From positions 1,302,001 through 1,366,000 of the forward strand of contig CAMPQE020000053.1 of assembly GCA_946902985.2 (NCBI GenBank): a stretch of 64,000 nt of DNA, read 5' to 3'. The translations under genes were made by a program, and so were the position numbers. Source of the DNA: Meconema thalassinum (lineage: Eukaryota; Arthropoda; Insecta; Orthoptera; Tettigoniidae). The notes under the pieces were generated by a model. It worked only from the letters and a program-made list of their open reading frames with translations. It searched no databases and was not told the origin of the DNA. Shown here piece after piece: positions 1-11,685 of the stretch. Within the stretch, counting starts at the first letter, position 1. Each line of letters starts with the position of its first letter.

Positions 1-2224
1 TCAACACGTGACCAATCAAGAAAAATACACACATGGCCGCTTGCCATTTTTACAAGAAGTACAAAATACACCCAACGGTGTCACAACAGACAAAATCTAA
101 CAATATAAACAAATGAAATGAGTCACCGAAATCACTAGGCTCAAAGCCAACATTTACATCATAAAACAAATATTTCATTTCATACGATATGTGGTAATTC
201 GTAACGGACATGGCGAACTCCCAATTTAATACATGATCCAACGATCATTAAAAGAACAGGTTTGCTACAGATTGCATACAGGGGTCAGTCAGTCAGCTGG
301 ACTGCCTAAACGATGAATCACCAGACATAGACGGGCGCAAGGTGGAATCTGCACATCTCTCAACCCACGTGTAAACATACCTCGACCTGCCGTAGCAGTG
401 GCTCGAGTCTCGAAGAAACGTGCTCCCAATAGCACATAATATACGTGTGTGTGTCAAAATAAAATATCTTAGCATTTCCCACGGAAATCCAAGAATCAGC
501 ACAGGACACGGTAAGGTAGCCTCCACGAGCGCTTCCCTCGTCCATAAAAATACAACCACAATTATCTGAGGGCAGTAGACACATTCTACCCCTCATCACG
601 AAGAACCAATACACACACCTTGACACAATACACAAACCAGAATCACACGTATGGGTTTGACAGAAACCTGAAATAAAAGACATAAATATTTCCACCGACT
701 TGCGTTCCCAGTCTAGTCCGTGACTGAAGAACCTGAAAAGGGACCTCACAAAAAAAAACTCAAAAATATAGAACTAAGGTGTTTTACAGTGACATCTTGA
801 CTTATTGCGCTCGGCAACCCTAGTATGAATAAAAACTTGTTCGTAAAACATCTTACAACTTTACCCCCTTCCCCTAGTTAACATGAATTTGAATAAAAGC
901 TCCATTTATCGACCATGACGAATTTCGCATTCGCATGAATAAAATCCAAATGCACGCGCCGTGCATACTAATAATGACTCATAAGAAAAACAATACAATC
1001 AAACAAATTTTGGCCACGTGCGAACGTACATTTAAAAGAAAAGAGTGTCGGAGGACAAAATCTAAAATACACAAGAAAAACCATGAATAAAAATTATTTA
1101 CACGTTCCCGCGTCTAATCTAGCTACATATTGAATAAATCAATGGTTTGTACATCACCGTCCAGTTTGCAGAATATCAACCTCCATCCCAGTACATTCCC
1201 CCAAGGGAAATCTACTCCGTCATCGTTGACATTCTGGTAGAGGCGTAGCACCTCATTCCACCAATCGACCTTGCTGTAGACATCTTGGCGTGGCTTCTTG
1301 AAAAGAAATGTTCAAAATTAAAATTCTACCTAGCTAGAATCGCTATGAGCTACTGACTTTCACTCAAGAGTCCTGGGCGATTACTCCACGTTGAACTGGC
1401 CCTATCTAAGCATTTGCTTACTTCTCACGCACATATACATCACACAAAAGTATAACACAAAATTTACAGAAAATATTACAGTCTTAGTCCGCCACGCAGC
1501 TGGCATTTAACAGTCTCACAAATTACGTATGCCGAGTAGCGCTTATCTCAACTAGAGATCTCCCCTCCGCTAGGCATGAACTCTGCTCCCAAGAGCAAAA
1601 TAAAATGTTCGTTCAGACTGACGTGAAGTATGCTCACCAGAGCCTGATAAAATTGTGTCCCCAACCGGCGTGAATGATGCTCCTCAGAGCTCGATAAAGT
1701 TGTGTGTCAAACTACTCATCACCGATCAATTTATTAGAAACTGGCAGAATGGAATGGAGTGGGGACAATCTGAGAAAATAATCTGTAGTTTTCAACTCAC
1801 AGACTTGGGGCTAGTATCAAACTTCTTCTTTTTATTTAAACGTCTCAATGCACTTATGCGGAATTCTATCGTATCGGCGGTTCTTCATACACGTGTTTTC
1901 GGCGCCTTTTTTGTACGCACATCTCCGCGTGGTTTAGGCGTCCTCTCTCCTGATTCGCTGATTCAATCGTGTATCGGTTGGAAATTCACCTCTGGCACGC
2001 CCATAATGACGCCAAATTGTATGCGCGTTCAGTCAGAATTTGTCCTTGAAGTTGGCTTAGCCGGTCGTTCCCAGAAATAACTATCACGCCACCTCTGTTG
2101 CAAGCGTTGCGACACACTACCTGCCTTCCGTTGTCCACTCCAACAGGCACTGCCTGGATATAAGTAATAATAATAATAATAAAAATCATGAAGACTTATT
2201 GATCGACAAATCAATAAGGGTTCA
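1..2224 (-). mobile_element. Older LTR of the 3-kb-LTR gypsy family, cut by the window start
   Basis: The sequence aligns along its length with the two LTRs at 50228-53268 and 60029-63066: position 1 corresponds to about 50811, and both end in a TAA-rich tract, the motif ATCAATAAGGGTTCA and then flanking DNA. It is clearly more diverged from them than they are from each other, and about 230 bp shorter over the same span. The right border is exact at 2224, before GTAT. Copy B of the flanking repeat carries one uninterrupted GTAT at 42747-42750, so GTAT is the likely target-site duplication. Whether this is a solo LTR or one end of a full element cannot be told, because the other border lies outside the window. 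The open frames inside are not supported as genes. Confidence 0.88.
1600..1720. repeat. Degenerate short tandem motif inside the old LTR
   Basis: The phrase 'GGCGTGAA...GCTCCTCAGAGCTC' and variants recur at least twice here. The same motif family forms clean 78-bp units in the young LTRs (52545-52780 and 62345-62580). This part of the LTR is therefore an old, internally repeated, possibly regulatory segment. Confidence 0.55.
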
Positions 2225-2440
2225 GTATGCTAAATAGTCTACACAACACACTATCCAGTTGCGCTTACTGCAATTGGCTTACTCGAGGTTTTAATAAATT
2301 TAACAGCCATATTCATAAATTCTGCTGTTTTTTGTGAAAATATTCATGTTGAAATTCTTGGTATGACATAACGTCAGTGATTTATACGTTCATTGTTAAA
2401 AGCTGTCAGGTAGATCTGTTGAGGGCCAAGACACTTTTAT

Positions 2441-2626
2441 GTGACTTGTGAGACTGAAATGGGACAAGATGTTGGATTAGCCCCTTATAGTCTTACCGCT
2501 AGAAATTGCTTATTACATATTATTTATTCAGTCCTTAAACCTATTACTTCTTTTATTGCACTGTTCACCACATTTTCTATCACACTTAGATTTACTAGAC
2601 CTCTAAAGGAAGGATGGCTTTTTTAA
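2441..2626 (+). other. 61-codon open frame shared by both repeat copies
   Basis: The frame is also open at 42912-43097, with the same length and stop and only a handful of amino-acid differences. A hydrophobic stretch lies in the middle and the C-terminus reads KEGWLF. No family is recognised. Because the whole surrounding repeat is duplicated, conservation of the frame is weak evidence for coding. It is listed only as a conserved open frame within the repeat. Confidence 0.15.
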
Positions 2627-3136
2627 GATAGGGCTTCTATAATGCAGTAAGATACGCTGAAGAATAAGAAAGTAGGGGCAGATTACCTCGGTGTTCCGCC
2701 CCTTTAAGTCTCAATTACTTACTAACTAAGACAAGAAAGGAATTGCAGTCAGTGGAATAGCAAATATATCCTCACTTTCAAGTTGAGCTGTGCGGTAAAG
2801 TTACATTATTTGTTATTAGTTTTGTAGAAGCGTAGGATAACACCTCAGAAATTAATGATTGGTTTTTGTCGCTAGGTTATAAAAGAAGAAACCCATGATG
2901 ACGAGAGGGATCCAAATACAAATCATCGAAATGAGTAAGTAGACAACAAAATACGGAAAAATATTGTTCATTTGTGAATGTAAGTTAAACCAAAAAATTG
3001 GTAGCTTTAAATAAGTTATCCTCTTTTTACATTTGTCATTGAACATATTTATTTGTGTTATTGTCTGACATAAGTGGATAATGATATTACGTTTTTATTT
3101 AGCAGCCCAGAAACTAACCGTTCTCATTTAGAGTTT

Positions 3137-3865
3137 TCACTGTTGAAAGTATTTCAGTATGTATTGCATATGGTATCCAGTATGAATGTTTATGAGGAGA
3201 TAATTTCTGCGCTTATAAGCTACCTCTTGCAGTGACCAGAAAATATCTGTGATGCGAGTTTGTAAAGAAAATACACTACTTTGAACTTCCCCTATTGTGT
3301 TCCTGTATCCAGGGGATTTTTATTCAATCCCATAACAGTCTTCTGTTGCTGATTAACCCAAAATCCTAGAATGTAAACAGATTCCTTCTCACCCGATGGT
3401 TCTACATGTAGCAACCACATCAAAGGACAATCACAAGTAATCGAAACCACAAAATGAAATAATACATTATACAGAACAATATAATCTAGTATATACAGAC
3501 AATGAATTGAAATACGGTTGGTACAGTACAAAAGCACTCATGACAATAAAACCATTACTCTCTTTTTCAGTACGGTACAGAATCACTGTTGTAATACAAT
3601 ATACTGAACCTTGTGTGGCAGAACCCCCGCCATTCTAAAAGTGGAGTTTCGTTGTTTCCCCACTTCAACTCTAAGCTATTGCTGGGATGGTACCTAAATT
3701 CAGATCACGGCTGCCTCCTACCCAAACCTTTGCACCAATTACAAATACACTAGTTTAGCCATCCCAATGACACAGGTTATTTGATATGTAGAAAGGGCTC
3801 GATGGCCATGATATCGTAAAGCACTTAATGAATCCTTATTAAACAACAACAATTTACTGTTTGAG
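3137..3865. other. Segment unique to copy A, no gene seen
   Basis: This stretch lies between two blocks that are shared with copy B but is absent from copy B, where unrelated DNA (43450-46915) takes its place. It is AT-rich with scattered stops in all frames. I see no coding signal, tRNA-like box or repeat structure in it. Confidence 0.5.
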
Positions 3866-3959
3866 AGGCATATCGAGGGCGACAAAAGTTTCTTTTCAGG
3901 AAGTATAACTTTATTCCTAAATCTAGCAAAGTAGGAGCTGACAGATGGGAAGATTATCA

Positions 3960-4700
3960 TACATTATATTGATGATCCATGCTTCTAAATTTCTGACTCG
4001 AGTAATTTACGAGATAATGTAACGACAGCCCACTTAGGCGTAGATCAGTTTTATTCAGCAGAAGCGTAGGATTAAGGGAATCTTCACTACGCATTGGACT
4101 GATGTCGGAAGGTAGAATAAGGAAAGAGAGGGGAACGTTCGTGGCATTTTTAGACTTAGATAAGACTGTTAATTTCTTTGATTGCAGTAAATTATTTGAC
4201 ATTTTAAAAAGGATTTGAATAAAATCGAGCGATATGAGGGTGTATACAATGAATACTGTAACAAGTTGTCAGTTATTACATTCGTACTACTTCATCTTTT
4301 TACTCGTACCGTTCAACATATTCAATTAGCAAGTAATGAAGGAAACGAGAACGAAATGGATAGTAGGATTAAAGGATCATGTCGATTCATATATTTACTA
4401 ATGACAGTCATATTAGCTTTCGGAATTGAATGTTATTCTAACCAGTATGAACTTGTAGCAGAGAAAAGAATATGTGATAAATTCAATGTATAGAAAACAG
4501 ACATAATGAAATATCGCCGAAAGAAGTGAAACATCGGAAGCAATTGGAAGAGTACAATCGCAACCACAGAGCAGATGTAGTGAGAGTAAGGAAGTTGGTT
4601 AGGGAGAGAAATCACAAGAGTTGCTTCAAACGGGAAAGAAAATTTTGATTAACAAACAGTGTAAACATTGATAAAAGAATATTGTAAAAATCTATTAATT
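3960..4700 (+). mobile_element. LINE fragment (reverse-transcriptase region), decayed
   Basis: The plus strand translates around 4080-4210 to a degenerate reverse-transcriptase segment. The stretch FVAFLDLDK followed by SKLFDILKRI is the motif-A block (strand and palm region) of a non-LTR reverse transcriptase. The residues before it, REGRIRKERGTF-like in outline, match the order seen in the related minus-strand fragment at 9461-9904. Stops and frameshifts are frequent. The left part is shared with copy B, which lost about 620 bp (the equivalent of 4083-4704) by internal deletion, so the LINE predates the duplication. Confidence 0.65.
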
Positions 4701-4793
4701 TAGTAGTGATATCAATATGAAGGGTCTCTAAACTTCTCAGAGTAGTGTGAGGGAAGGGGTGACCTGTGGCCAATTACAAGCATTGGCAGTAGT

Positions 4794-5172
4794 ATAATAT
4801 AATAATAATAATAATAATATCGTATGGCCTCGGGTGCCTGGTGAAACCTTTGTTAATTGACACCCAGAGGGTAGCTTGCATGTCGAATTTCGTCGTTCCT
4901 TTGAAAGTCAAGGAGGTTAGATTTCTAAACTCCTTGACACTACAGCGCTTTCAAGTAGAGAATGGAGGAACTTTGTATTGGCGGAAAATCCCGAGATCAA
5001 TTTTGCCATTGAACACGGCCTACTGAATTCAAATGGGTTCTTTAACATGCCAACAACGTATTACATGAGTGTCGTGATTTTTGTCGCCTTCAAAAATCAC
5101 TTACCATGGTCAGGGGCGAACCTGCAATCTTGCGGTTGGTAGTCCGACACTATAACCACACACCCACCGTGG
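4794..5172 (-). mobile_element. tRNA-derived SINE with 17-bp target duplication
   Basis: The element is flanked by a perfect 17-bp direct repeat, CAAGCATTGGCAGTAGT, at 4777-4793 and 5173-5189. Copy B carries a single version of this target near 47213, so this is a true insertion. On the minus strand the head (about 5172-5100) looks like a tRNA: an A-box-like TGGTTATAGTGTC, then a B-box-like GCAGGTTCGCCCCTG. The 3' end carries a (TTA)n/(TAA)n tail at 4794-4822 on the plus strand. The 379-bp length is typical of a tRNA-headed SINE with a long unrelated body. Confidence 0.88.
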
Positions 5173-5699
5173 CAAGCATTGGCAGTAGTTAAAGATATAA
5201 TCAATCTCAAAGCTTATGTGAAGAAAAATGATTGTTCTGTTCGAAAAAGAAAACTAATTCTCTGATATGTAATGCACTGAATTGATGCAGAAATGACCGT
5301 TATTACAAATTCAAAAATGGGAGGACGTCTCTTGGATAGAACTTCAAATTTATCAAAATAAATGCTACTAAGATTATTTAATATACTTAATTTAAATCTG
5401 TTAGTAGAGGGTGAACAGGGGAGGAAAGGAAATTAGGGTTTATGTTTGTGTATGGATACCCAGATTATTTTTTGGCACGATGCAGTTTTTAGTTTTGGTG
5501 GATAGATTTTCTCTGATAAAAATTCCACTGATTAACATGGTGAATTTGCCTAGTTTCAAAGCTTTTTCAATCTTGAACATTGTTGTAATTGCTTGAGTTT
5601 GAGAGTCTCGTGATATGAGCAGAGTTGACCAATTAGACAGTTACGAAGTTACAATTTTTCCACGATGTGTCATGTTTTTGACTTTGACAGATTGCTGTT

Positions 5700-6165
5700 G
5701 TTGTTTTATTCTCAGTCTTTTGACTGGTTTGATGCAGCCTTCCATGCCTCCGTATCCTGAGCTAATCGTTTCATCTCTACATAGCTACCACACCGTACAT
5801 CCAAGGCAATCTGTTTAACATATTCTAACCTTTGTCTACCCCTACAATTCTGGTCCTCAATCCGTCCTTCCATATTTACGCTTGCTATCACTGGGTGTCT
5901 AAGTACGTGTCCTACCAACCTGTCTCATCTCTTCATTAGCAGACGCCAGATTTTTTGCTCCTCTCCCAATCGTCTTATGACCCCTTCATTTGTTACCCTA
6001 TCTACCCATCTGATCTTTATCACTCTCCTGTAACACCACATTTCAAACGCTTCAATTCTCCTCTTTTCTTCTACACCAATAGTCCATGTTTCTCTTCCAT
6101 ATAGTGCCACGCTCCTGACAAAGGCTTTCAAAAATGACAGATTATACATGAAAAGAGAGGAAATC
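5700..6165 (-). mobile_element. 3' end of a LINE, 5'-truncated
   Basis: Minus-strand frames encode the C-terminal part of a non-LTR reverse transcriptase: a KAFVRSVALYGRETWTI block, then ALYG-type thumb and connection residues, followed in another frame by GHVLRHPVIASVNMEGRI and a basic GRQR stretch typical of the C-terminus of arthropod LINEs. A (CAA)n-like tail sits at the left end near 5700. The element is inserted in repeat copy A after a TTTGACAGA sequence that copy B shares near 48640. At least one frameshift separates the two parts, so it is non-functional. Confidence 0.8.
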
Positions 6166-7399
6166 CTCCGTTGCGCCCAGTTAATAGTTGTACTTTTACA
6201 TTTTGCATATATTCCCTCGGTGGTGAATTTGATGTTTGACATCAAGTAAATGATACCTTGCCGCAAGATAAAAATATAGCAGATTTGATTACTTGCAAGT
6301 ATTATAACAGCTTTATAGCTAGGTTAAAATAGTTATAATAATATTGTTATCGGCTTTACGTGCCTTTTAACAACTCTGATTTTTGAGACGCCAAGGTTAA
6401 AATAGTGTGTAACTTGTCTTTGCATGTTGGTTGACTAACTGGCGTTGCTGATAGAGCAAGTATCACTACATGCCTTTCACAAAATGTCGGACGAGTGACG
6501 GCAGTCCCTCGTAGATAGACCGAGCGAGTCTGCTGGCTGCCCTTAGAAGTGAGAATGCTCTCGACTAGTGAGGCAACCGAGGGTGAGATGGGAGGGGGAT
6601 AGAAGGAGAATATCAGAGTCACAAACCTAGAAAGCATAAATCTTTGAAGGACACAAATTTGTTTTCTTGAGGCGGAGTCCAAATAATGTAGAAGTGTGTA
6701 GGTTGCAATCTGTAGAGGACGAATCGAACTTCCTAACATCGTAAGTAGTCGTTGACGAGTTCTCACGTTGACCGCAGGAGATACGCGAGTTCAGCGAAGT
6801 GGTGCATGATGGCGCTCTAAGGAGAAGCCTGATGATTCTATTGAAAGAGGGGAAATTAATCTCGTTCGCTAAAATACACTAAAGAGATGCATGAGCAAAA
6901 GCACAAGGGGAGAGCGAAAACACACAGAAATCTCTGTTCGTTGTTTTAACGGAATAAAAAGATGAGAGAGCGAAAAACTACAGAAACTCCAATATGAGTA
7001 CAAACCTGGTAAAGCGTGAATCCAAGGAATATACCAACATCGATTGTCAGATGAAGCGCTGAAGGAAGTTGGTGACTCCTTAACCTAGGAAGCAATGCGG
7101 ACCAAGCAAAGAAGATGCATAAAACAAGGGTTGACAAAGTTATGCTAACATCTTATATAGATGCAACTAGTGGGAAGTCATTTTTGGAGCCAAGGTCATG
7201 AGCGTGGAGCTCTAACGGCTTTGGATCGGAAGGATGTGGTGGCAAACAAACAATCTTAACACACTCATGCTCACAGAGCTATGACTCCAAAATTTCCAAC
7301 AAGACAAATTTAATTTCTGTTAAATATAAATCCAATTGCAAAACATTCAGACTGTAAGAAAAGTATATTAATGAGCAATGAAAACAGAATCAGATGCCA

Positions 7400-8035
7400 A
7401 TAATTCTTAACGACGTATTTCCTTTTTGTGATATTAATGAAAGTTACTCCAATTATTATTTCACTACTTTGATCTCTATACCTTGACTATAATTTCACTT
7501 CCGTTAATAATGTACTTTAAACATGTTGTTTTCGAGTGCAATGCCCCTTTACGCCTAGGTAGCCTTAGGCTTATCAAGCTTCACGCTCTCAAGGCTCGTC
7601 TATGAGCTGTCAAGAGAGACTTTCCTTATAGAGGACTTACGTCTACACTACGAGCTTCAATCAACCGATGCGACCAGGAATTTAATGGAGGAGAGAGAGA
7701 AGAATCGACGAGAAATATGGCCGGAGTTCTTCTCTACAGATGCAATGCTAGACCGAACGTGGATGGGACCCATCCAAAAACTACGGCGGTGCACGGTTAC
7801 CACCACTTGATCTGCGTAAAGACTCACTTTCATGAGCCAGACGATTCTTGCGTATGCAGCCTGTGCTATTCAGTATGCAAGCAAAGATAAATTTCTCTCA
7901 CTGAGCATAGTGAAATGTGAACTAAATTTCAGTGATTATGATATTTATGTATTTTGTGAATGCACTTTCGTGCGCAATTATACTATTATTATAATAATGT
8001 ACCATACTTCAAACTGTTAGTATTAACTATTTCAG
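7400..8035. other. Gene-poor stretch upstream of the zinc-finger exon
   Basis: No repeat match, coding frame or tRNA-like box was found here apart from AT-rich DNA. A usable splice acceptor (TATTAACTATTTCAG, ending at 8035) closes it, so at least its right part could be intron of the zinc-finger gene. Confidence 0.45.
8021..8035 (+). promoter_or_regulatory. Candidate splice acceptor before the zinc-finger exon
   Basis: TATTAACTATTTCAG has a branch-like TTAAC and ends in AG directly before 8036. The frame of the zinc-finger ORF stays open from 8037 to the ATG at 8055, so an upstream exon could splice in here instead of translation starting at 8055. Confidence 0.4.
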
Positions 8036-8054
8036 GCTGATATGTCCTGAAACG

Positions 8055-9296
8055 ATGAATCCGGCTGCAATGAAGACAGGTGTTGTTGGTAACAGTGGAA
8101 GAAAATATACTAACACTGCCTCTAGAGAAAAATGTTCTATCAAAAAAAAATTCGATACAAATATAGTATGTCATAGTGGTGATACTCAATACATATGTAC
8201 ATTATGCAAAAGAAATTTCAAGCGTAAACAAACCTATAAGAAACATATGCGTTTCCATAGCAACAAGAAACCATTAACATGTACCTTATGCGAAACCAAA
8301 TTTACTAACTGCGGACATATGAAACAACACACGCCAATCCATTGTGCTGAGAAGCAGTATGCTTGTAACGTATGTGAATCCATATTTAACCGGAAAGGAA
8401 CTTTGAGCAGACACATGCTAATCCATACTGGCAAAAAGCCATATTTGTGTAGCGTGTGCGAAGCCGAATTTACCTTCAAAGGTAACTTGAAAAAACACGT
8501 GCTATCCCATACTGGTGAAAGACCATATTCATATAGCGTGTGCGAAGTCAAATTTACTCAAAAAGGGATTTTGAACGCACACTTGCTAACCCATAGTGAT
8601 GATCGACCTTATTCATGTAGCGTGTGCGAAGCCAAATTTGCTAAGAGGGGAACTTTAAATCGACACATGCTAATCCATAGTGGAAAAAAGCCATACTCTT
8701 GTATCGTGTGTGAAGCCAAATTTACCCACAGAGGAACTTTGAACTATCACATGCTAAACCATACTGGCAATAGGCCATTAACATGTAGCGAGTGTGAAGC
8801 CAAATTTGCTGTGAAAGATATTTTGAAAGAACACATACTAACCCATAGTGCTAAGAGGAACTATACTTGTAACGTATGCGAAGCTCAATTTATTCAAAGA
8901 GGAACTTTGAGTTCACACATGCTTTCTCATAGTGACAAGAGGCCATACTCATGTAGCGTGTGCGACGCCAAATTTAAACGTAAAGCACATTTGAAGGGAC
9001 ACATGCTTACTCATACTGGCGTGAAGCGATATTCATGTAGCGTGTGCGAAGCCAAATTTTCTATGAGAGGAAATTTAAATCAACATATCCTAATCCATAG
9101 TTCCGAGAAGAGATATTCTTGTAACTTATGTGAAGCCAAATTTCACCAGAAAGGAACTTTAAATCAACATATCCTAATCCATAGTCCCAAGAAGCAGTAT
9201 GCTTGTAATGTATGTAAAGCCAAATTTCACCAGAAAAGTTCTTTGAACAGACACATGCTAATCCATAGTGGCAAGAAGTCATACTCAAGCGTGTGA
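8055..9296 (+). CDS. C2H2 zinc-finger protein, poly-finger array (413 aa)
   Basis: The predicted role is sequence-specific DNA binding in the nucleus. After a basic 45-residue leader, 13 C2H2 fingers run in tandem with a 28-residue (84-bp) period. Most read CSVCEAKF...H...H and are joined by HTGKKPY- or HSGKKPY-type linkers, the classic Krueppel linker pattern. Finger 5 has Tyr in place of the first zinc-binding Cys (YSYSVC); the other twelve keep all four ligands. There is no intron in the array. The reading frame is open back to a plausible splice acceptor at 8035, so the ATG at 8055 may be internal and an upstream exon may lie elsewhere. No ZAD, BTB or KRAB domain is visible in this exon. 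The stop at 9294 falls inside what was a 14th finger. It is the most credible host gene in the window, though it could be a recent pseudogene. Confidence 0.82.
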   Translation: MNPAAMKTGVVGNSGRKYTNTASREKCSIKKKFDTNIVCHSGDTQYICTLCKRNFKRKQTYKKHMRFHSNKKPLTCTLCETKFTNCGHMKQHTPIHCAEKQYACNVCESIFNRKGTLSRHMLIHTGKKPYLCSVCEAEFTFKGNLKKHVLSHTGERPYSYSVCEVKFTQKGILNAHLLTHSDDRPYSCSVCEAKFAKRGTLNRHMLIHSGKKPYSCIVCEAKFTHRGTLNYHMLNHTGNRPLTCSECEAKFAVKDILKEHILTHSAKRNYTCNVCEAQFIQRGTLSSHMLSHSDKRPYSCSVCDAKFKRKAHLKGHMLTHTGVKRYSCSVCEAKFSMRGNLNQHILIHSSEKRYSCNLCEAKFHQKGTLNQHILIHSPKKQYACNVCKAKFHQKSSLNRHMLIHSGKKSYSSV

Positions 9297-9411
9297 GAAG
9301 CCAAATTTAAAGGTAATTTGACGGGATACATGCTCACCCATATTGGGAGGAAGCGTGTGCGAAGCCAAATTTACCATGAGAGGATTTCTAAATCAACATA
9401 AGTTAATTTTT
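9297..9411 (+). pseudogene. Decayed 14th and 15th zinc fingers after the stop
   Basis: DNA after the stop keeps the array's repeat: EAKF, then KGNLTGYMLTH in the same frame, and after a short deletion a further finger in another frame (CEAKFTMRGFLNQH, about 9357-9405). Finger 14 has lost one codon of its CSVC block, and its second Cys codon has become TGA. These remnants show that the array once had at least 15 fingers. Confidence 0.8.
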
Positions 9412-9479
9412 AATATGCTATGCTTTTCTTCCTGTAGAGGGAGTCCATATCTTTTTAAATTCATTTAAATACTTTGATA

Positions 9480-10320
9480 ACTTGTCTATGATGGGAATAT
9501 GAATAATAAATTAAGAGTTGGAAAAAATGTCTCGTAGAATTTCTAATTAAACTTTTTCTTTTAATTTTCTTCAATGTTTGTCCAATGTTTAGTTTGAAAA
9601 TTATGGGTGATAAGCAGCAGCCTTGCCTTACACCTTTATGAATACCAGATGCTGTCTTATGCTCTTCAGCTTGTATAACTGCCATCTGATTTCTGTTCTG
9701 ATTGAGGATCACCCTCCTTCCCCTGTCATTTATTTCAATCCTTTTCATTATGTCAAACAACTTACTCCGATCGGCGGAAATAAAAACATTTTCACTTTCT
9801 TCAAATGCCATGAACGTTCTTCTATATTTACTAATTCTACCTTCCATTTTCAACTTAAGACTTACTACAGATTCCCTAGTTTCTACATTTCTCCTCAGAC
9901 ACAATTGATCTTCACGAAACTCGTTTTTTTCTTTCTTTCCATTTTCTGTTAATTATTCTAGACTGGTTCTTTAAAGCAACAGGGATCCCGCTGATGGTAC
10001 TATAAACTTTCTATATATCGGCTTCTGTTTTCTTCGGTGCAGGGAAGATAACATGCTCCTTAAAATCAGGGAGTACCTCACTTTTCTCTTAAATCCTACA
10101 TCCAAACGAAATGGTCTGGGCCACCTTCAGTACCTAAGCAATGAAGCAACTCAGTCGGTATATCATCTATTATTGGCGTTTTGTTGCTGCTTAAGTCTCC
10201 CAGTGCTCTATCAAATTTAGATCTCCATATTAAATCTCCTTTCGTATCATTCAACCGAACATGATTCTCAATCTCGTTACTTCCACAAAAATGCTCTATG
10301 TAAGCGTCGCGTTTCTTAAC
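9480..10320 (-). mobile_element. LINE fragment (reverse-transcriptase core), decayed
   Basis: Reading right to left, the minus strand gives pieces of a non-LTR reverse transcriptase: an ALGDLSSNKTPIIDDIPTELL block (the 'lysine-alanine-proline, IDDIP' region before motif A), then a degenerate motif A region, then KGVRQGCCLSPIIFKL (the RT motif before the catalytic loop). The best single frame is 9461-9904 (147 codons). It belongs to the same family as the plus-strand fragment at 3960-4700. Several stops and frameshifts are present and neither end of the element is intact. Confidence 0.8.
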
Positions 10321-11685
10321 CTATTATTAGCCTACTTTCGATTTTTGCAAAAAATGAAAATAGACTTGTGAGATCAACACAGGGCGAAAAATTGTGTGTC
10401 TGTGTGTGTACTCTGAATGTCTGTCCCCCCCCTATCAATTCGAACACGGTGAAACCGAATTGAACAAAATTCAATACAGAGGTAGCACTAGCAAAAGACA
10501 CCTCAGTGTCATGTTTTATATCGCCGCCATCTTGACGGAAACGTAATGGCGGCCACACAAATGTTCAAAGCTTAAATCAAATTACGACCTACCTAATCAT
10601 CTGATCTCTACCAATATTTGCAACATTATATCTTTATATATGAAGAATATTTTGACCAATCTACAAGGTCATCAGCCAAACAATTTGAGGATGGCGGCCA
10701 TGTTTGTGTGCAAACCGATTCACTCTATATATTCAACACGGAGAAACCGAATTGAACGTAGTGTGGTTCAGAGGTAGCATTAGCAAAGGGCACCACAGTG
10801 TCATGTTTTATATTGCCGCCATCTTGGCGAAAACATAACGGCGGCCATCCAGATGTTAAAAGCTTAAATCAAATTACGGCCAACCTAAGCATCTGATCGC
10901 TACCAATTTTTGCAACATTATACCTTTATGTACGAAGAATCTTTTGACCGAACTACAAGGTCATCAGCCCAATAATTTGCGGATGGTGGCTTTGTATGTG
11001 TGAAAATCGATTCCCCCTATCTATTCAAACACGGTGAAACCGAATTGAACGAAATTTGGAACAGAGGTAGCACTAGCAAAGGGCACCTCAGTGTCATGTT
11101 TTATATTGCCGCCATCTTGACGGAAACGTAATTGCGGCCACCCAAATGTTAAAAACTTAAATCACATTACGACCAACCTAATCATCTGATCTCTACCAAA
11201 TTTTGCAACATTATACCTTTATGTACGAAGAATCTTTTGACCGAACTACAAGGTCATCAGCCCAATAATTTGCGGATGGCGGTTTTGTATGTGTGCAAAT
11301 CGATTCCCCTATCTATTCAAACACGGCGAAAACGAATTGAACGAAATTTGGTACAGAGGGGCACCTCAGTGTTCTGTTTCATATCGCCGCCATTTTTACG
11401 GAAACGTTATGGCGGCCACCCAAATGTTAAAAGCTTAAATCAAATTTCGACCAACCTAATTATCTGATCTCTGCTGAATTTTGCAACAATATACCTTTAT
11501 GCATTAAGAATCTTTTGACCAACAGACAATGTCATCAGCCCAATAGTTTGCAGATAGCGGCCATGTATGTGTGCATATTGATTCACCTTATCAATTCAAA
11601 TACGGTGAAACCGAATTTAATGAAATTTTGTACAGAGGTAGTACTGGCAAAGGGCACCTCATTTACATGTTTAATATCTTTATAA
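10320..11685. repeat. Tandem array, about 292-bp unit, 4-5 copies
   Basis: The landmark CACGGTGAAACCGAATTGAA or a close variant occurs at 10445, 10737, 11030, 11322 and 11601, giving spacings of 292, 293, 292 and 279 bp. Each unit also holds a 'CCGCCAT..TTG.CGGAAACGT.ATGGCGG' block, with inverted GCCGCCAT and ATGGCGGC arms, and a phrase ending in GGTCATCAGCC. The units are diverged from one another. No coding capacity is supported; open frames cross the units by chance. Confidence 0.92.

Larger units (their letters stand above)
2225..7400. repeat. Long dispersed repeat, copy A (paralogue of 42747-50227 plus 63067-64000)
   Basis: Collinear similarity in the same orientation to copy B is visible at many points: 2260-2740 with 42780-43200, 3050-3136 with 43360-43450, 3866-4082 with 46921-47140, 4705-5690 with 47140-48650, 6170-7150 with 49320-50227 plus 63067-63190, and 7200-7390 with 63832-64000. 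Each copy carries private insertions and deletions. Copy A alone has a SINE at 4794-5172, a LINE fragment at 5700-6165 and a segment at 3137-3865. It could be an old, large, non-coding mobile element or an old segmental duplication; no terminal signature is visible inside the window. Confidence 0.85.

Noticed and set aside
8234..8551. Minus-strand frames opposite the zinc-finger array (also 9061-9288)
   Set aside because: Shadow frames of a repetitive coding sequence on the other strand.
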